A DNA stretch of 59,157 bases, from NCBI GenBank assembly GCA_022447495.1, contig JAKVBH010000026.1, positions 1 to 59,157 on the forward strand. Direction: 5' to 3'. The notes below the pieces were generated by a model, which had not been told where the DNA came from, did not search any database, and was given only the letters and a program-made list of their open reading frames with translations. Positions 1 to 8,749 of the stretch are shown piece by piece; position 1 is the stretch's first letter; each line of letters starts with the position of its first letter. Position numbers and translations under genes: made by a program. The DNA comes from Marinovum sp. GTDB taxonomy: Bacteria; Pseudomonadota; Alphaproteobacteria; Rhodobacterales; Rhodobacteraceae.

Positions 1-126
1 CGGTTTGTCTGGCCTGCTGCAAAGGATGGTAAGGTCAACGTCACGCCCGCACAGCTATCGATGCTGCTGGAAGGGATCGACTGGCGCATGCCGCAAAAGA
101 CATGGCGTCCGTTGAAGGTCGGGTAA
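1..126 (+). pseudogene. tnpB: IS66 TnpB (Orf2) C-terminal fragment
   Basis: Reading from base 1, the frame gives about 41 residues ending at TAA 124-126. It contains the IS66 Orf2 signature LLEGIDWR and the terminal TWRP motif. TnpB is the short accessory protein of IS66 elements, of unclear biochemical role. The gene starts upstream of the window, so whether the rest is intact cannot be judged. The downstream tnpC is cut after a few codons, so the element as a whole is dead. Confidence 0.75.
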
Positions 127-196
127 CCCAACAAATACAGTGCCTTGAGTGCTTTCAGGATACACGTTTTGTCCCTGATCCGGTATAGGATCGGCA

Positions 197-256
197 ATGC
201 TGAAAAGCCTTGATATCAGGCCAGATGACCCCGAAGAACTGCGGGCTGTGAAAAGC
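197..256 (+). pseudogene. tnpC: IS66 TnpC transposase, N-terminal stub
   Basis: An ATG at 197 opens a frame beginning MLKSLDIRPDDPEELRAV, like the start of IS66 TnpC transposases, which usually run to about 500 residues. Similarity ends near base 253, where the sequence passes into an inverted tnpA copy, and a stop follows within a few codons. Its position just after tnpB matches IS66 order. The catalytic DDE domain is missing, so this stub cannot transpose. Confidence 0.6.
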
Positions 257-433
257 CGTACGCCAGCCCGATAATTGCGACGCCACAATACCATGTCGCC
301 GGGCAACACCCGCAACCGTAGCGCCAGGCTTATACGCCTCTGCAACAATCGCCGCACGTTCTGCTGGTGTCCGGCGCTGCGGCTTGCGTCGCCCCAAACC
401 ACTTCCCTCATCAAGCATTCCGAAAAACTTCAA
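255..433 (-). pseudogene. tnpA: IS66 TnpA (Orf1) N-terminal fragment
   Basis: The minus-strand frame starting near 433 (TTG; an internal ATG lies five codons later) has a helix-turn-helix region of the transposase Orf1 type, with AERAAIVAEAYKPGATVA followed by VARRHGI and a QLSGWR segment. This is the DNA-binding N-terminus of IS66 TnpA. Similarity stops near base 255; the remaining ORF to 155 is unrelated read-through. It points opposite to the neighbouring tnpB/tnpC fragments, which indicates rearrangement or a second insertion. Confidence 0.65.
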
Positions 434-500
434 ATCAGCTGGGGATCAGAATCTCATATCGGACAAATCTGCAATACCATGAGGTCTACCAACCGCTTAC

Positions 501-772
501 AGAAATCCCAAGAGTCACCGCGGCCATTGGGCCCCAGGAGCACCACGTTTTCCGCCACGTACCCTGATGCGATGCGGTTGTGTTGCACGGTCAGGGTCCC
601 CTGCCGCCCCCAACCGTGGAAATGCAGTAGCACGGGCAGCGGTGAGGTCCCGTCCCATGTGTCGGGTTCGCGGACATGGCAGCTGCGCAAGCCGATCTCA
701 CAGGGGGGGGTGGTCTGTGCAGCTGAGTGCGGGTGAGGCCAGCAGGAGGAGCGGAAGGAGGGTGTATCGCAT
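501..772 (-). pseudogene. PHB-depolymerase (LpqC)-like esterase, frameshifted and truncated
   Basis: An ATG at 770-772 on the minus strand starts a signal peptide (MRYTLLPLLLLASPALSC). The frame is closed by a TGA just after a run of eight C. Removing one C joins it to a second frame with PLPVLLHFHGWGRQG, RIASGY and LLGPNGRGDSWDF, the oxyanion-hole and strand region of secreted alpha/beta esterases of the poly(3-hydroxybutyrate) depolymerase/LpqC family. Similarity ends at base 501, where an IS66-like end begins, so the catalytic Ser/His part is missing. The gene therefore has two lesions: a homopolymer frameshift and truncation by the insertion. A sequencing error in the C run is possible, but the truncation would remain. 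Confidence 0.65.
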
Positions 773-949
773 GGGGCGAAGCTAGGCCTGGGAGGCCAAC
801 ACGTAAAATCACGGTTTGCGGAGGGAGAAGCAACAGTCACACGGCACACGCGATTGCCCCCTTACCAAGCGTTTACCAATCCGGCATAAGCCGCTCACGA
901 GCCATATGCGCTCGAGTCTTTTATGCAAAACACCTAAAGGAGAGGTCCC
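773..949. other. Divergent intergenic region before serS
   Basis: This 177-base gap separates the esterase remnant from serS and must hold the serS promoter. A short direct repeat, TTACCAA, occurs twice around 863-880. No convincing sigma-70 boxes, T-box-like leader or terminator could be assigned by eye. The serS ribosome-binding site (AAAGGAG) is at 937-943. Confidence 0.4.
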
Positions 950-2242
950 ATGCATGACATTCGCATGATCCGTGACAACCCTGCTGCGTTTGATGCAGCA
1001 TTGTCTCGTCGTGGAGTGGATGCGCTCTCTTCTGAATTGTTGGCGTTGGATGAGACGCGCCGGGCCGCGATCCAGACCGCCGAAGCCGCGCAGGCCGAAC
1101 AGAACAAGGCCGCCAAGTCGGTGGGGGCCGCCAAGGCGTCGGGCGATGAGGCGGAGTTTGAGCGGTTGCGCGCTCTGGTCGCCGAGAAAAAGGCGCAAGT
1201 GGCCGCGATGCAGGCGGAGGCCAAGGCGGCCGATGAAGCGTTGCAGGCGCGGTTGATGGATATACCCAACCTCCCACATGACGATGTGCCCGATGGCGCG
1301 GATGAGGACGACAATGTCGAGATACACCGCTGGAGCACACCACGAGAGTTGGGGTTCACGCCGAAGGAGCATTATGAGCTTCCCGGTGTGGTGCCTGGCA
1401 TGGATTTTGAGACGGCGGCGAAGCTCTCGGGGAGCCGGTTTGTGGTGCTCTCGGGTGCGGTGGCGCGGATCCATCGGGCTTTGGCGCAGTTCATGATCGA
1501 CACCCATGTGGATCAAAACGGCCTGACTGAGACATGGACGCCAGTTCTGGTGCGCGAAGAGATGATGTTGGGCACGGGGCAGCTCCCGAAGTTCGGCGAA
1601 GACAGCTACCAGACCACCAACGGCTGGTGGTTGATCCCGACGTCTGAGGTGACGCTGACCAATATCGTGCACGGCATGACGGTGGAGGAAGGCTACCTGC
1701 CCCGCCGCTACGTGGCCCATTCGCAATGTTTCCGCTCCGAGGCGGGCTCCGCGGGGCGCGATACGGCGGGCATGCTGCGCCAGCACCAGTTTGAGAAGGT
1801 CGAGATGGTGTCGGTGACCCATCCCGATCATTCGCGGGCCGAATTGGACCGAATGACGGGCTGTGCCCAGGGCATTCTCGAAGCACTTGGCCTGCCCTAT
1901 CGCACGGTGGTGCTCTGTGTGGGCGACATGGGTTTTGGCGCGCGGCGCACCCATGACATCGAGGTCTGGCTGCCCGGTCAGAACACCTATCGCGAGATCA
2001 GCTCATGTTCGATCTGTGGCGATTTCCAGTCCCGGCGCATGAACGCGCGTTTCAAACCCGCAGCGGGCGGCAAGCCAGAGTTCCTGCACACACTGAACGG
2101 CTCCGGCCTTGCTGTCGGGCGGTGCCTCATTGCGGTGCTGGAGAACGGCCAACAAGAGGACGGCTCCGTCAACTTGCCAGAGCTGCTGCATCCCTACCTG
2201 GGTGGCAAAACCACGCTCACCGCTGACGGCGCGCTCGCGTAA
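950..2242 (+). CDS. serS: Seryl-tRNA synthetase
   Basis: Class II aminoacyl-tRNA synthetase that charges tRNA-Ser (and tRNA-Sec where present) with serine in the cytosol. The 430-residue length is normal. Residues 1-100 form the Ala/Glu-rich antiparallel coiled-coil arm that holds the long variable arm of the tRNA. The catalytic core follows, with TSEV at 231-234, motif 2 FRSEAG at 261-266 and motif 3 GSGLAVGR at 384-391. The ATG at 950 has a good AAAGGAG ribosome-binding site, and the N-terminus [11 protein letters not shown] is typical for SerRS. It appears monocistronic, with a strong GC hairpin just after the stop. Confidence 0.97.
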   Translation: MHDIRMIRDNPAAFDAALSRRGVDALSSELLALDETRRAAIQTAEAAQAEQNKAAKSVGAAKASGDEAEFERLRALVAEKKAQVAAMQAEAKAADEALQARLMDIPNLPHDDVPDGADEDDNVEIHRWSTPRELGFTPKEHYELPGVVPGMDFETAAKLSGSRFVVLSGAVARIHRALAQFMIDTHVDQNGLTETWTPVLVREEMMLGTGQLPKFGEDSYQTTNGWWLIPTSEVTLTNIVHGMTVEEGYLPRRYVAHSQCFRSEAGSAGRDTAGMLRQHQFEKVEMVSVTHPDHSRAELDRMTGCAQGILEALGLPYRTVVLCVGDMGFGARRTHDIEVWLPGQNTYREISSCSICGDFQSRRMNARFKPAAGGKPEFLHTLNGSGLAVGRCLIAVLENGQQEDGSVNLPELLHPYLGGKTTLTADGALA

Positions 2243-2248
2243 CCCAAA

Positions 2249-2278
2249 ACGGGCCCACGGAATAAGTCGTGGGCCCGT
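2249..2278 (+). terminator. GC-rich hairpin after serS
   Basis: A perfect 11-bp inverted repeat (ACGGGCCCACG / CGTGGGCCCGT) with an 8-base loop starts seven bases after the serS stop. It lacks a following T-tract, so it may end transcription inefficiently or act as a 3' stability hairpin. Confidence 0.65.
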
Positions 2279-2332
2279 CCTCACACGGGCCAGCAGCGGC
2301 AAGCTCAAAACAAACGCGTCTGGAGGCGCATT

Positions 2333-3043
2333 ATGATGACTTACTTGCCCGCATTTGCCCTTCTTCTACTTGGCGTCCTCTTCGGCCTCTCTCCCCTCCT
2401 CACCCCAGATTTCGGCGGATTTGAAGCCGACCAATTTCCGATCCCACAAACAAATCCACCCGTGCAACCGGCGGGATACGCGTTTGCGATCTGGTCGGTG
2501 ATCTATCTCTGGCTTATCGCAGGGCTGATCTACAGCATGATCCGCCGCGCTGATGATCCGGCGTGGGCACCCATGCGCCTGCCTCTGGGCATCTCGCTGG
2601 GCGTGGGCACGGTTTGGCTCTCCGTGGCCCTGGTGAGCCCTGCTTGGGCCACGGTACTGATCTGGATCATGTGGGCACCTGCGGTGATCGCACTTCTGCG
2701 CGCACCGCAATTCGATTGGGGCTGGGCCGAAGGACCCATCGGCCTCTACGCGGGATGGCTCACCGCCGCTTCCTGCGTGGCCCTTGGGCTCATGGCGGCA
2801 GGCTACGGTGTCCTCGCCGATGTGCCAGCAGCCCTCGCAGCGCTGGCGTTGGCTCTATTGTTGGCCGTCCTGTTACTGCGCTTCCGCCCGCGAGCTTGGA
2901 GCTTTGCGGCCGCATTCATCTGGGCGTTGGTGGGCATCATCGTTCGCAATGGCGTGGATCAACCCTGGGTGTCGGGCGCAGCGGCCGTGGCCATCGCGAT
3001 GATCGCCCTGGAGCTTTGGATCCAACGCGACGCGACGACATAA
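2333..3043 (+). CDS. TspO/MBR-like polytopic membrane protein
   Basis: A 236-residue, strongly hydrophobic protein with about six to seven predicted membrane segments and many tryptophans. An N-terminal segment (residues 1-22) is followed by a periplasmic stretch with NPPVQPAGYAFAIWSVIYLW, which resembles the long form of tryptophan-rich sensory proteins (TspO/MBR superfamily); classical TspO is about 160 residues. TspO proteins bind tetrapyrroles and affect their transport, but nothing here proves that function. The start at 2333 is preceded by GGAGG at 2321-2325; a second ATG follows at 2336. The gene follows serS in the same direction but behind a hairpin, so it is probably a separate unit. 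Confidence 0.55.
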   Translation: MMTYLPAFALLLLGVLFGLSPLLTPDFGGFEADQFPIPQTNPPVQPAGYAFAIWSVIYLWLIAGLIYSMIRRADDPAWAPMRLPLGISLGVGTVWLSVALVSPAWATVLIWIMWAPAVIALLRAPQFDWGWAEGPIGLYAGWLTAASCVALGLMAAGYGVLADVPAALAALALALLLAVLLLRFRPRAWSFAAAFIWALVGIIVRNGVDQPWVSGAAAVAIAMIALELWIQRDATT

Positions 3044-3487
3044 GAGGCGCAGACGCCCATCAAAGGGATCGGGACCAAATCCCGGGCGCCCAAGCCCAAC
3101 CAACGAAAAATCTCTGCACAAAACAGCAAGACGGCCTGGGCACCAGCCGCTCCCACGCACACGACACTGCGCGAAGCAAGCTGGCGATCATAAGCTATCA
3201 TCTTGTTCGCAGGGGCTACGGCCGCCGTCGCAAAAGTCGACGCACCCAAGACATCACATCCACACACACGTTCAAACGCGCCATATCAAGGTAATACGCC
3301 TGGGGCCCGTCCAAAGCCCCGCGCTCAAGAACGCAAAGTCCTCAAAGGGCAAAGCTGCCCCTGAATCGCCTCTCAGCAAACGAACCCAACCCAAAGGCTT
3401 CCTGGACGCCTACCGAACGCGGCGCGTCTCCCTCCCGCAGAGCAAAGGCGCGCGGAAGCGCTCATTTTGAACACGCATCATAAGAGG
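3044..3487. other. 444-base convergent intergenic region
   Basis: This gap lies between the TspO-like gene (rightward) and der (leftward). A weak hairpin (CGGGA / TCCCG) at 3070-3084 could end rightward transcription. A minus-strand frame from 3267 reads plausibly hydrophobic residues but overlaps the TspO-like gene antisense and has codon use unlike real genes here, so it is not called. No other feature is visible. Confidence 0.4.
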
Positions 3488-4945
3488 TCAGTTGCCCTTG
3501 TTTTTGCCCAGATGTTTGGCCAACGCGCCTGCGTTTTTCTTGCGGCGGCCTTTGTAGGGGTTGGATTGCCCCTGCCCTCGCATGTGAAGCCGAATAGGCG
3601 TGCCGGGCATGTCGAACGACTCACGCAGGCCGTTGACCAAATACCGCGTGTAGCTTTCGGGCATTTTGTCAGGGTGCGAGCACATGACGACAAATCCGGG
3701 CGGGCGCGTCTTGGCCTGAGTCATATAACGCAACTTGATGCGTTTGCCCTGCGGTGCGGGTGGCGGATGCGCCCCGATCATTCCATCAAGCCAACGGTTG
3801 AGTGCCGCCGTTGGCACGCGCGCATTCCAAGTTGCGTGCACCCGCAAAATCGCATCATGCAACCGATCCAGACCGCGGCCCGTTTTCGCAGACACCGTGA
3901 TCAGGGGCGCGCCACGCAATTGCGGCAAGAGCCGTTCAAAGGCCTCTTTCAGATCACGCAGCTTTTGCTGCTTTTCCGGCTCTACGTCCCATTTGTTGAC
4001 CGCGACCACCACGGCACGGCCTTCACGCTCTGCAAGGTCCGCAATGCGCAAATCCTGTTGCTCAAAGGGGATCGCGGCGTCGAGCAGCACAACAACCACT
4101 TCGGCGAATTTCACCGCGCGCAGGCCATCGGACACTGACAGCTTTTCCAGCTTTTCCTGCACCTTGGCTTTTTTGCGCATGCCTGCGGTGTCAAAGATGC
4201 GGCACGGCGTGCCTTGCCAATCGATCTTAAGCGAGATCGCATCGCGGGTGATTCCGGCTTCTGGTCCAGTGAGCAGCCGGTCTTCGCCCAAGATGCGGTT
4301 GATCAGCGTCGACTTGCCGGCGTTGGGCCTGCCGACAACGGCAATTTGCAGCGGGCGTTTTTCCGGCGGCGTGAACTCGGGCAGGTCTTCGCCGTCCTCC
4401 TCCACATCAAGGTTGGTCTCTGGCGTCTCTTCGTCTTCACGTTCGGCGAATTTCTCCGACAGTGGCAACAGCGCGGAATAAAGCTCTGGCAGGCCCTCAC
4501 CATGTTCGGCGGACAGCGGGATTGGATCGCCAAGGCCCAGGCCGTAAGCCTCCATCACGCCCGCCATAGCAGCATTGCCTTCGGCCTTGTTGGCGGCCAG
4601 CAGCACGTTGGCGTTCTTGCGGCGCAGGATGTCGGCAAAGACCTCGTCTGTGGGTGTCACACCCGCGCGGGCGTCGAGCATGAAAAGGCAGACGTCCGCC
4701 ATCTCCACCGCCCGCTCGGTCAGGCGGCGCATGCGGCCTTGGAGCGAGTCGTCGGTGGCTTCTTCGAGCCCGGCGGTGTCGATTACGGTGAAGCGAATGT
4801 CACCCAACCGCGCGGCCCCTTCGCGCAGGTCACGTGTCACACCGGGTTGGTCGTCGACCAGCGCCAGGCGTTTGCCCACAAGGCGATTGAACAGCGTGGA
4901 TTTTCCAACATTGGGCCGCCCAACAAGGGCAAGGGTGAAGGACAT
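3488..4945 (-). CDS. der: Ribosome-biogenesis GTPase Der (EngA)
   Basis: Essential GTPase with two tandem G domains that assists 50S subunit assembly. At 485 residues it matches the family. The first P-loop GRPNVGKST is at residues 9-17 with DTAG near 57; the second P-loop GRPNAGKST is at 205-213 with DTAGM and NKWD further on. The specificity loop of the first domain reads NKAE at 119-122 instead of the common NKxD. An acidic linker at about 168-190 ([18 protein letters not shown]) joins the domains. The C-terminus is the KH-like domain ending in a Lys/Arg-rich tail. It is transcribed leftward downstream of the BamB and YfgM homologues, an arrangement also seen in E. coli. Confidence 0.96.
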   Translation of the reverse strand: MSFTLALVGRPNVGKSTLFNRLVGKRLALVDDQPGVTRDLREGAARLGDIRFTVIDTAGLEEATDDSLQGRMRRLTERAVEMADVCLFMLDARAGVTPTDEVFADILRRKNANVLLAANKAEGNAAMAGVMEAYGLGLGDPIPLSAEHGEGLPELYSALLPLSEKFAEREDEETPETNLDVEEDGEDLPEFTPPEKRPLQIAVVGRPNAGKSTLINRILGEDRLLTGPEAGITRDAISLKIDWQGTPCRIFDTAGMRKKAKVQEKLEKLSVSDGLRAVKFAEVVVVLLDAAIPFEQQDLRIADLAEREGRAVVVAVNKWDVEPEKQQKLRDLKEAFERLLPQLRGAPLITVSAKTGRGLDRLHDAILRVHATWNARVPTAALNRWLDGMIGAHPPPAPQGKRIKLRYMTQAKTRPPGFVVMCSHPDKMPESYTRYLVNGLRESFDMPGTPIRLHMRGQGQSNPYKGRRKKNAGALAKHLGKNKGN

Positions 4946-5029
4946 GTCAGTTCCGGGGGTTCAAAGCTTCAAGCGCTGCCCCTTACGCCTATTTGCAGCG
5001 CAGGTAAAGCATCCAGGCGCAATGGCCGC

Positions 5030-6397
5030 CTAGTGCGCCTCGAAGGTGCAGGAAGCACGCTCAAAGGCGCCTGCGGCCAAATCCTCATGGGATATCCAGA
5101 ATTGAAAGGCGCCTACATCGCCAAAATACCAACCCTGGCCCGGGTCGTAGTGGCATTGCATAAAACAAACGGAAGCGGGGTAATCGCCTGCCGCGCTTTG
5201 AATATAGAGCGAAATGCCAAACATCTGGGTAATGTCAAAATGGAATATGCCTGCGGCGGGCATGGCCGAGTTTGTGCCTGGGGAGCGTTGCCGCAATGGC
5301 CTCTGGGCTCACGTAATCGGCCGCCACTGGATCTCTCAAACAGGCCTCAATCACGATGGCAATCGCGTATGGATCAAAACGCAGATTGGCGCGAGTCCCA
5401 ACGGGCATGAGCGTGGCTTTGGCGTCGAGATACCGCTGGCATAGCGATTGCAGCTTGGGAGTGATGTCCTCTGGGGCAAGCTCCAGCGGTCCATGGGCGC
5501 GGGCCTCTTTGACCAGATCACAGGCGCTGGCGTAGACCTCCGCCATGGCTTGGCGCTGCGTTTCGCGGCGCTCTGCATGGGCCAGAGATTTTGGGCGTTT
5601 GCCGAGCTCCTCCTCCGAACTCAGCCCCAAGCGATCCCGCAACCGATCCGCCAATGTGGGTGGCGTCGGGTCCAGGTCGCGACGCAAGAAAACCCCGGCT
5701 CTGTCGGCTTTGCCCACGATAAGGCTGGCTGTGAGCTCAACGCCCATCCACACCGGCGGCAGATGCGCAGGCGTGGCCCGTGACACGCCAACCGCATCGA
5801 CGCCCCCAAAAGCGGCGAAAAGCGCGTCGGCCATGGCGGCCTCAGCAACAGGCAACCACGTGCCATAGTCGATGTCGTCATCATCCCGTGGCGGTACACT
5901 GGGCACAGCCTCCACCATGGCGGCCTGAACGGCGAACTTCGGCCAATGGGCGGGCATAGCGTGGGGCGGCTCCACCTGATGGGCGAAATAGGTTCTTCGC
6001 CAGGACAGATACCGGATCGTCTCGCTGGGGTTTGGCGGGGTGTGCTCCGGCCAATCGGGCTGAGCAGGCTCTGGGACATAAACAACGGAGGGTTCGGCGC
6101 GGGTGTCCATAGGCCCAAAGAAATAGAACACGCCTTGGCGCGGAAAGACGGGTCCGCCCGGCAGGTCTGGCAAGTCCTCCAGCGCGATCTGCCCCAAGAA
6201 AACTTGCGCAGCCCCTTGCCCTGATTTGGGCCACACAAACCCCTGCGACGCCCTCGGACGCCCGCCAAAAAAGCTAATGGGGTCTGTGCTGTGATCCGGC
6301 GGAAAGTACGCTCAAAGACAAGTGTGGGCACTTTGCAGGCCAAAACGCGGGCCAATACCCGCGCCTCAGCCTCTGGATCATATGGGGTTTGTCCCAT
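5030..6397 (-). pseudogene. DUF1963 (YwqG-like) protein gene broken by two frameshifts
   Basis: Three overlapping minus-strand frames read as one protein. From the ATG at 6397 come about 45 residues (MGQTPYDPEAEARVLARVL). After a one-base loss near 6283 comes DPISFFGGRPRASQGFVWP and a long central part to about 5290. After a second one-base loss in a C run the C-terminus continues with ITQMFGIS, GWYFGDVGAFQFWI and HEDL, ending at 5030. FGG near the start and the QMFG and terminal FWI blocks are DUF1963 hallmarks. The repaired protein would be about 455 residues. Members are soluble cytoplasmic proteins of unknown role. It lies between der and bamB. Either the gene has decayed or the assembly has two indels. 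Confidence 0.75.
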
Positions 6398-6426
6398 GGC
6401 CCGTTCCGATCAGAGGTGCTCCGACC

Positions 6427-7797
6427 TTAGCCGCCAAAGGCCAACAATTGACCTTTGCCGCTCACCAGATAGAGCACGCCGCCAACAACCACAGGGTTGG
6501 TGGACGCACCGCCGGGGATATCGACACTGCGCAGCAATGCGCCACTTTCAGGATCGTAGACGCGCATCACCTCATCGCTGGAGGCCACAATAAGCTGGCC
6601 ACCGGCCAGGATTGGACCATGATGGGCATAGACCGCCTCGCGCCGCGCAGGGCGGTTGCGCACAAAACCAGGCAGGTCCGCCGACCATACCTCGGTGCCC
6701 GTCTCCGCGTCGAGGCGCTTCACTTTTTGGCGGTCGGTGACCATGAAAAGCGATCCACCCGCAACCCAGACAGGCTGCACCGCGGCGTCGCGTCCAGTCC
6801 AAATGCGTTGCCCGGACCCAAGTGAGAGCGCCACAAGACGACCTGAGTGGTTGGACACATAGACGCGGTTGCCGACAACGATCGGATCCCCGGTGATGTC
6901 GCCGATGCGATTGATGGCAAAACCGGAGCGTTGCCCTGCAACAGTTGCGGACCACAGGCGCAGGCCCCCTTCTTTAAACGCTGCTTGTACGTCGCCATTG
7001 CCAAAGCCAAAGAGCACAAATTCATCCGTTACCGCAGGTGCGGGACCGCCAAAGACGTTGTTGGCCTCTTCGAGAGATTCAAGTTGCCAGCGGACGCGGC
7101 CATCGTCGGCCTCAATCGCCCAAGCCACGTCATCACCCGCCACGAGGTAGACAAGCTCTTTGTCATAGGACGGCGGAGCGGTAGCCGCGGCCAACAGGCG
7201 TTGCTCCCAAATCTCGTCACCGCTTGCGGGATCGATTGCATAAGCCGAGCCATAGCCGGTCGTCACATAGAGACGGCCGCCACCAAGGGCCATGCCGCCG
7301 CCGGACACTTCGTTGCGCGCGTCGCGTTCAGGCCGCAGGTCCCGACTCCAAAGCGGTGCCCCCGCCGTTGAGGTCGCACTCAAACGCCCTGCACTATCGA
7401 GAGTGAAGACACGCCCATCGGCGATGACGGGGTCGGCGGAGATACGCGCACGCTTGCGGTCGCCCTGTCCGATATTGGCGGTCCACAGCAGGTTGAGATT
7501 GGATCCAAGGGCCGGGTTGTCGGTCCGGTATGCGGGAGAGCCGTGGCCGTGGGTCCAACTGGCGTTGTTAACCGCCGCGGGGGCAACAAAGGCCGCCACT
7601 TCCGCGTTTGCCTCTTCGGGTACCAAAGTTGAGATTTCTTCGCGGATGTCTTCGCGCGCGCCCGGGAGGATAACCTCGGGATCGGTACAAGCAGCCAGCA
7701 GCGGCGCCAATGCTGCCAAGAGCCAGCCACTGTGCGAAGACGACCTCAGGTGACGTGCTAACATGACTGCCCTCATTTGCCTTGTTCTTTGATTCAC
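6427..7797 (-). CDS. bamB: Outer-membrane assembly lipoprotein BamB-like, PQQ-type beta-propeller
   Basis: BamB is a lipoprotein of the BAM complex that helps insert beta-barrel proteins into the outer membrane. The precursor has a lipoprotein signal with lipobox LLAAC (Cys at residue 37 from the first start; an internal Met at about 12 gives a more usual signal length). The rest is built of PQQ-like beta-propeller blades, visible as repeated blocks such as GRVFTLDSAGRLSATSTAGA, GRLYVTTGYGSAYAIDPASG and NRVYVSNHSGRLVALSLGSG. At 456 residues it is longer than E. coli BamB (392). It sits between a YfgM-like gene and der, as in other proteobacteria, which supports the assignment over other propeller families. 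Confidence 0.85.
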   Translation of the reverse strand: MNQRTRQMRAVMLARHLRSSSHSGWLLAALAPLLAACTDPEVILPGAREDIREEISTLVPEEANAEVAAFVAPAAVNNASWTHGHGSPAYRTDNPALGSNLNLLWTANIGQGDRKRARISADPVIADGRVFTLDSAGRLSATSTAGAPLWSRDLRPERDARNEVSGGGMALGGGRLYVTTGYGSAYAIDPASGDEIWEQRLLAAATAPPSYDKELVYLVAGDDVAWAIEADDGRVRWQLESLEEANNVFGGPAPAVTDEFVLFGFGNGDVQAAFKEGGLRLWSATVAGQRSGFAINRIGDITGDPIVVGNRVYVSNHSGRLVALSLGSGQRIWTGRDAAVQPVWVAGGSLFMVTDRQKVKRLDAETGTEVWSADLPGFVRNRPARREAVYAHHGPILAGGQLIVASSDEVMRVYDPESGALLRSVDIPGGASTNPVVVGGVLYLVSGKGQLLAFGG

Positions 7798-7827
7798 GCC
7801 CCATTTTTCAGGGGTCCTTGAGCCCTT

Positions 7828-8484
7828 TTACGGCGATGAGGCCCCGCCGCCAAGGGCTTCGATCATGAAGCGTGATCGATCGCGCAACGCGCGGGAGGTT
7901 TCGGCGTCTTCGATCAATCGCTCCAGGCGGTTGATCGCCGCCTCTGTGGCGCCGGTTTCGATCTCAAGAAGTGCGAGTTGCTCTTCTGCGAGAGGACGCA
8001 ACGGATTGCCAGGTTGCGCCAAACCTTCGAAGCCCGCGCGGCGTGTGTCCGCGTCCATGGTCTCTACTCCGAAAAGCAGCGCCTTGAACCCAGCGATGTT
8101 GCGATAGATCTGAGGCAGCTCCGCGTCGGTGGCTATCGATTCGAGACGTGCGGCGGCGTTGGCGCTTTCGCCCGCTTCGGCCTCTTGGCCCGCCGCAAGC
8201 ATTGCCAGGACCGCCGTCCCGCCAGATGTTTCGGCCGTGATCTCATCGAGCGCGCTGGCCCGTGCGCTCACGTCTTCGATCTCAAGCGCCGTCATGAGTG
8301 CATCACCCAGGCGTTCGGCTTTGGCCCGCTCTTGAGCTTTGGAATATTCATTCCAAGCCGCGCCCCCCACCAGCGCAAAGACACCAAGCGCAGGAATCCA
8401 ACCGTATTTGCGCGTCAAGGCCCAAACCCGGTCTCGGCGGACCTCTTCGGTCACTTCCTCAATGAAACTGTCGCTGTCGCTCAC
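7828..8484 (-). CDS. YfgM-like membrane-anchored tetratricopeptide protein
   Basis: A 218-residue protein with a short cytoplasmic N-terminus, one membrane segment (about residues 28-46, WIPALGVFALVGGAAWNEY) and a periplasmic Ala/Glu-rich helical domain of the TPR_21/YfgM type. YfgM homologues associate with the SecYEG translocon and periplasmic chaperones. The start is GTG at 8484, chosen because the acidic MSDSDSFIEEVTEEVRRD opening is typical. The gene is 30 bases upstream of bamB in the same direction and probably co-transcribed with it. The promoter region is shared divergently with the RND efflux genes. Confidence 0.8.
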   Translation of the reverse strand: MSDSDSFIEEVTEEVRRDRVWALTRKYGWIPALGVFALVGGAAWNEYSKAQERAKAERLGDALMTALEIEDVSARASALDEITAETSGGTAVLAMLAAGQEAEAGESANAAARLESIATDAELPQIYRNIAGFKALLFGVETMDADTRRAGFEGLAQPGNPLRPLAEEQLALLEIETGATEAAINRLERLIEDAETSRALRDRSRFMIEALGGGASSP

Positions 8485-8676
8485 CCTCGCCCACCTCTTC
8501 TGTGCCGTGTGTTGGCCTCCCTTATCGCGTCATGCCAGACATGCCAAGGGGCGCTGCTTTCGCTCTTCCAACACCTATGAGATCACACGGCGAGGGCGGC
8601 TTCATTTTCGCCGAGGCCGCGACAAATTGTGCCGCCCCGTAGCGGACCTTGCAAAATGTGCAAAAAATTTCTCAAT

Positions 8677-8694
8677 CTGAACTGGTCAGTTCAG
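8677..8694. promoter_or_regulatory. 18-bp palindrome, probable TetR-family operator of the efflux genes
   Basis: CTGAACTG-GT-CAGTTCAG is a perfect 8+2+8 inverted repeat, 56 bases before the ATG of the RND adaptor and 193 bases before the divergent YfgM-like gene. Operators of this size and sequence style are typical of TetR/AcrR repressors that control RND pumps. A smaller repeat (TTGCA-5-TGCAA) lies just upstream at about 8650-8664. No regulator gene is adjacent, so the repressor would be encoded elsewhere. Confidence 0.6.
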
Positions 8695-8749
8695 CAATAT
8701 CCTCTTATATGGCAGACACAACCCTCGACTTGCGTCTTTGGATTTTACG

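Larger units (their letters stand above)
1..500. mobile_element. Composite of two IS66-family remnants in inverted orientation
   Basis: The plus strand carries the tail of an IS66 tnpB and the first ~19 codons of a tnpC. From about 255 the minus strand carries the N-terminal part of an IS66 tnpA. In an intact IS66 element the three genes run in one direction, so this is two truncated elements or one rearranged element. The right boundary is placed at 500 because the minus strand there begins GTAAGCGGTT, like known IS66 terminal repeats, and because the esterase reading frame beyond it stops being recognisable exactly there. The left end lies outside the window. It is non-functional as seen. 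Confidence 0.75.

Noticed and set aside
275-736. 153-residue plus-strand frame over the IS remnant and esterase remnant
   Set aside because: It crosses the IS66/esterase junction antisense to both recognisable fragments and shows no family similarity.
809-1954. 381-residue minus-strand frame over serS
   Set aside because: It is antisense to serS, with composition typical of a shadow frame (many Arg, His, Gly) and no recognisable motif.
2959-3267. Possible small membrane-like protein on the minus strand
   Set aside because: Part of it reads hydrophobic, but it overlaps the 3' end of the TspO-like gene antisense, has no ribosome-binding site and its codon choice differs from real genes nearby.
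4214-5410. 398-residue plus-strand frame across der and the DUF1963 remnant
   Set aside because: It spans two unrelated minus-strand genes and the gap between them, which a real gene would not do, and shows no domain.
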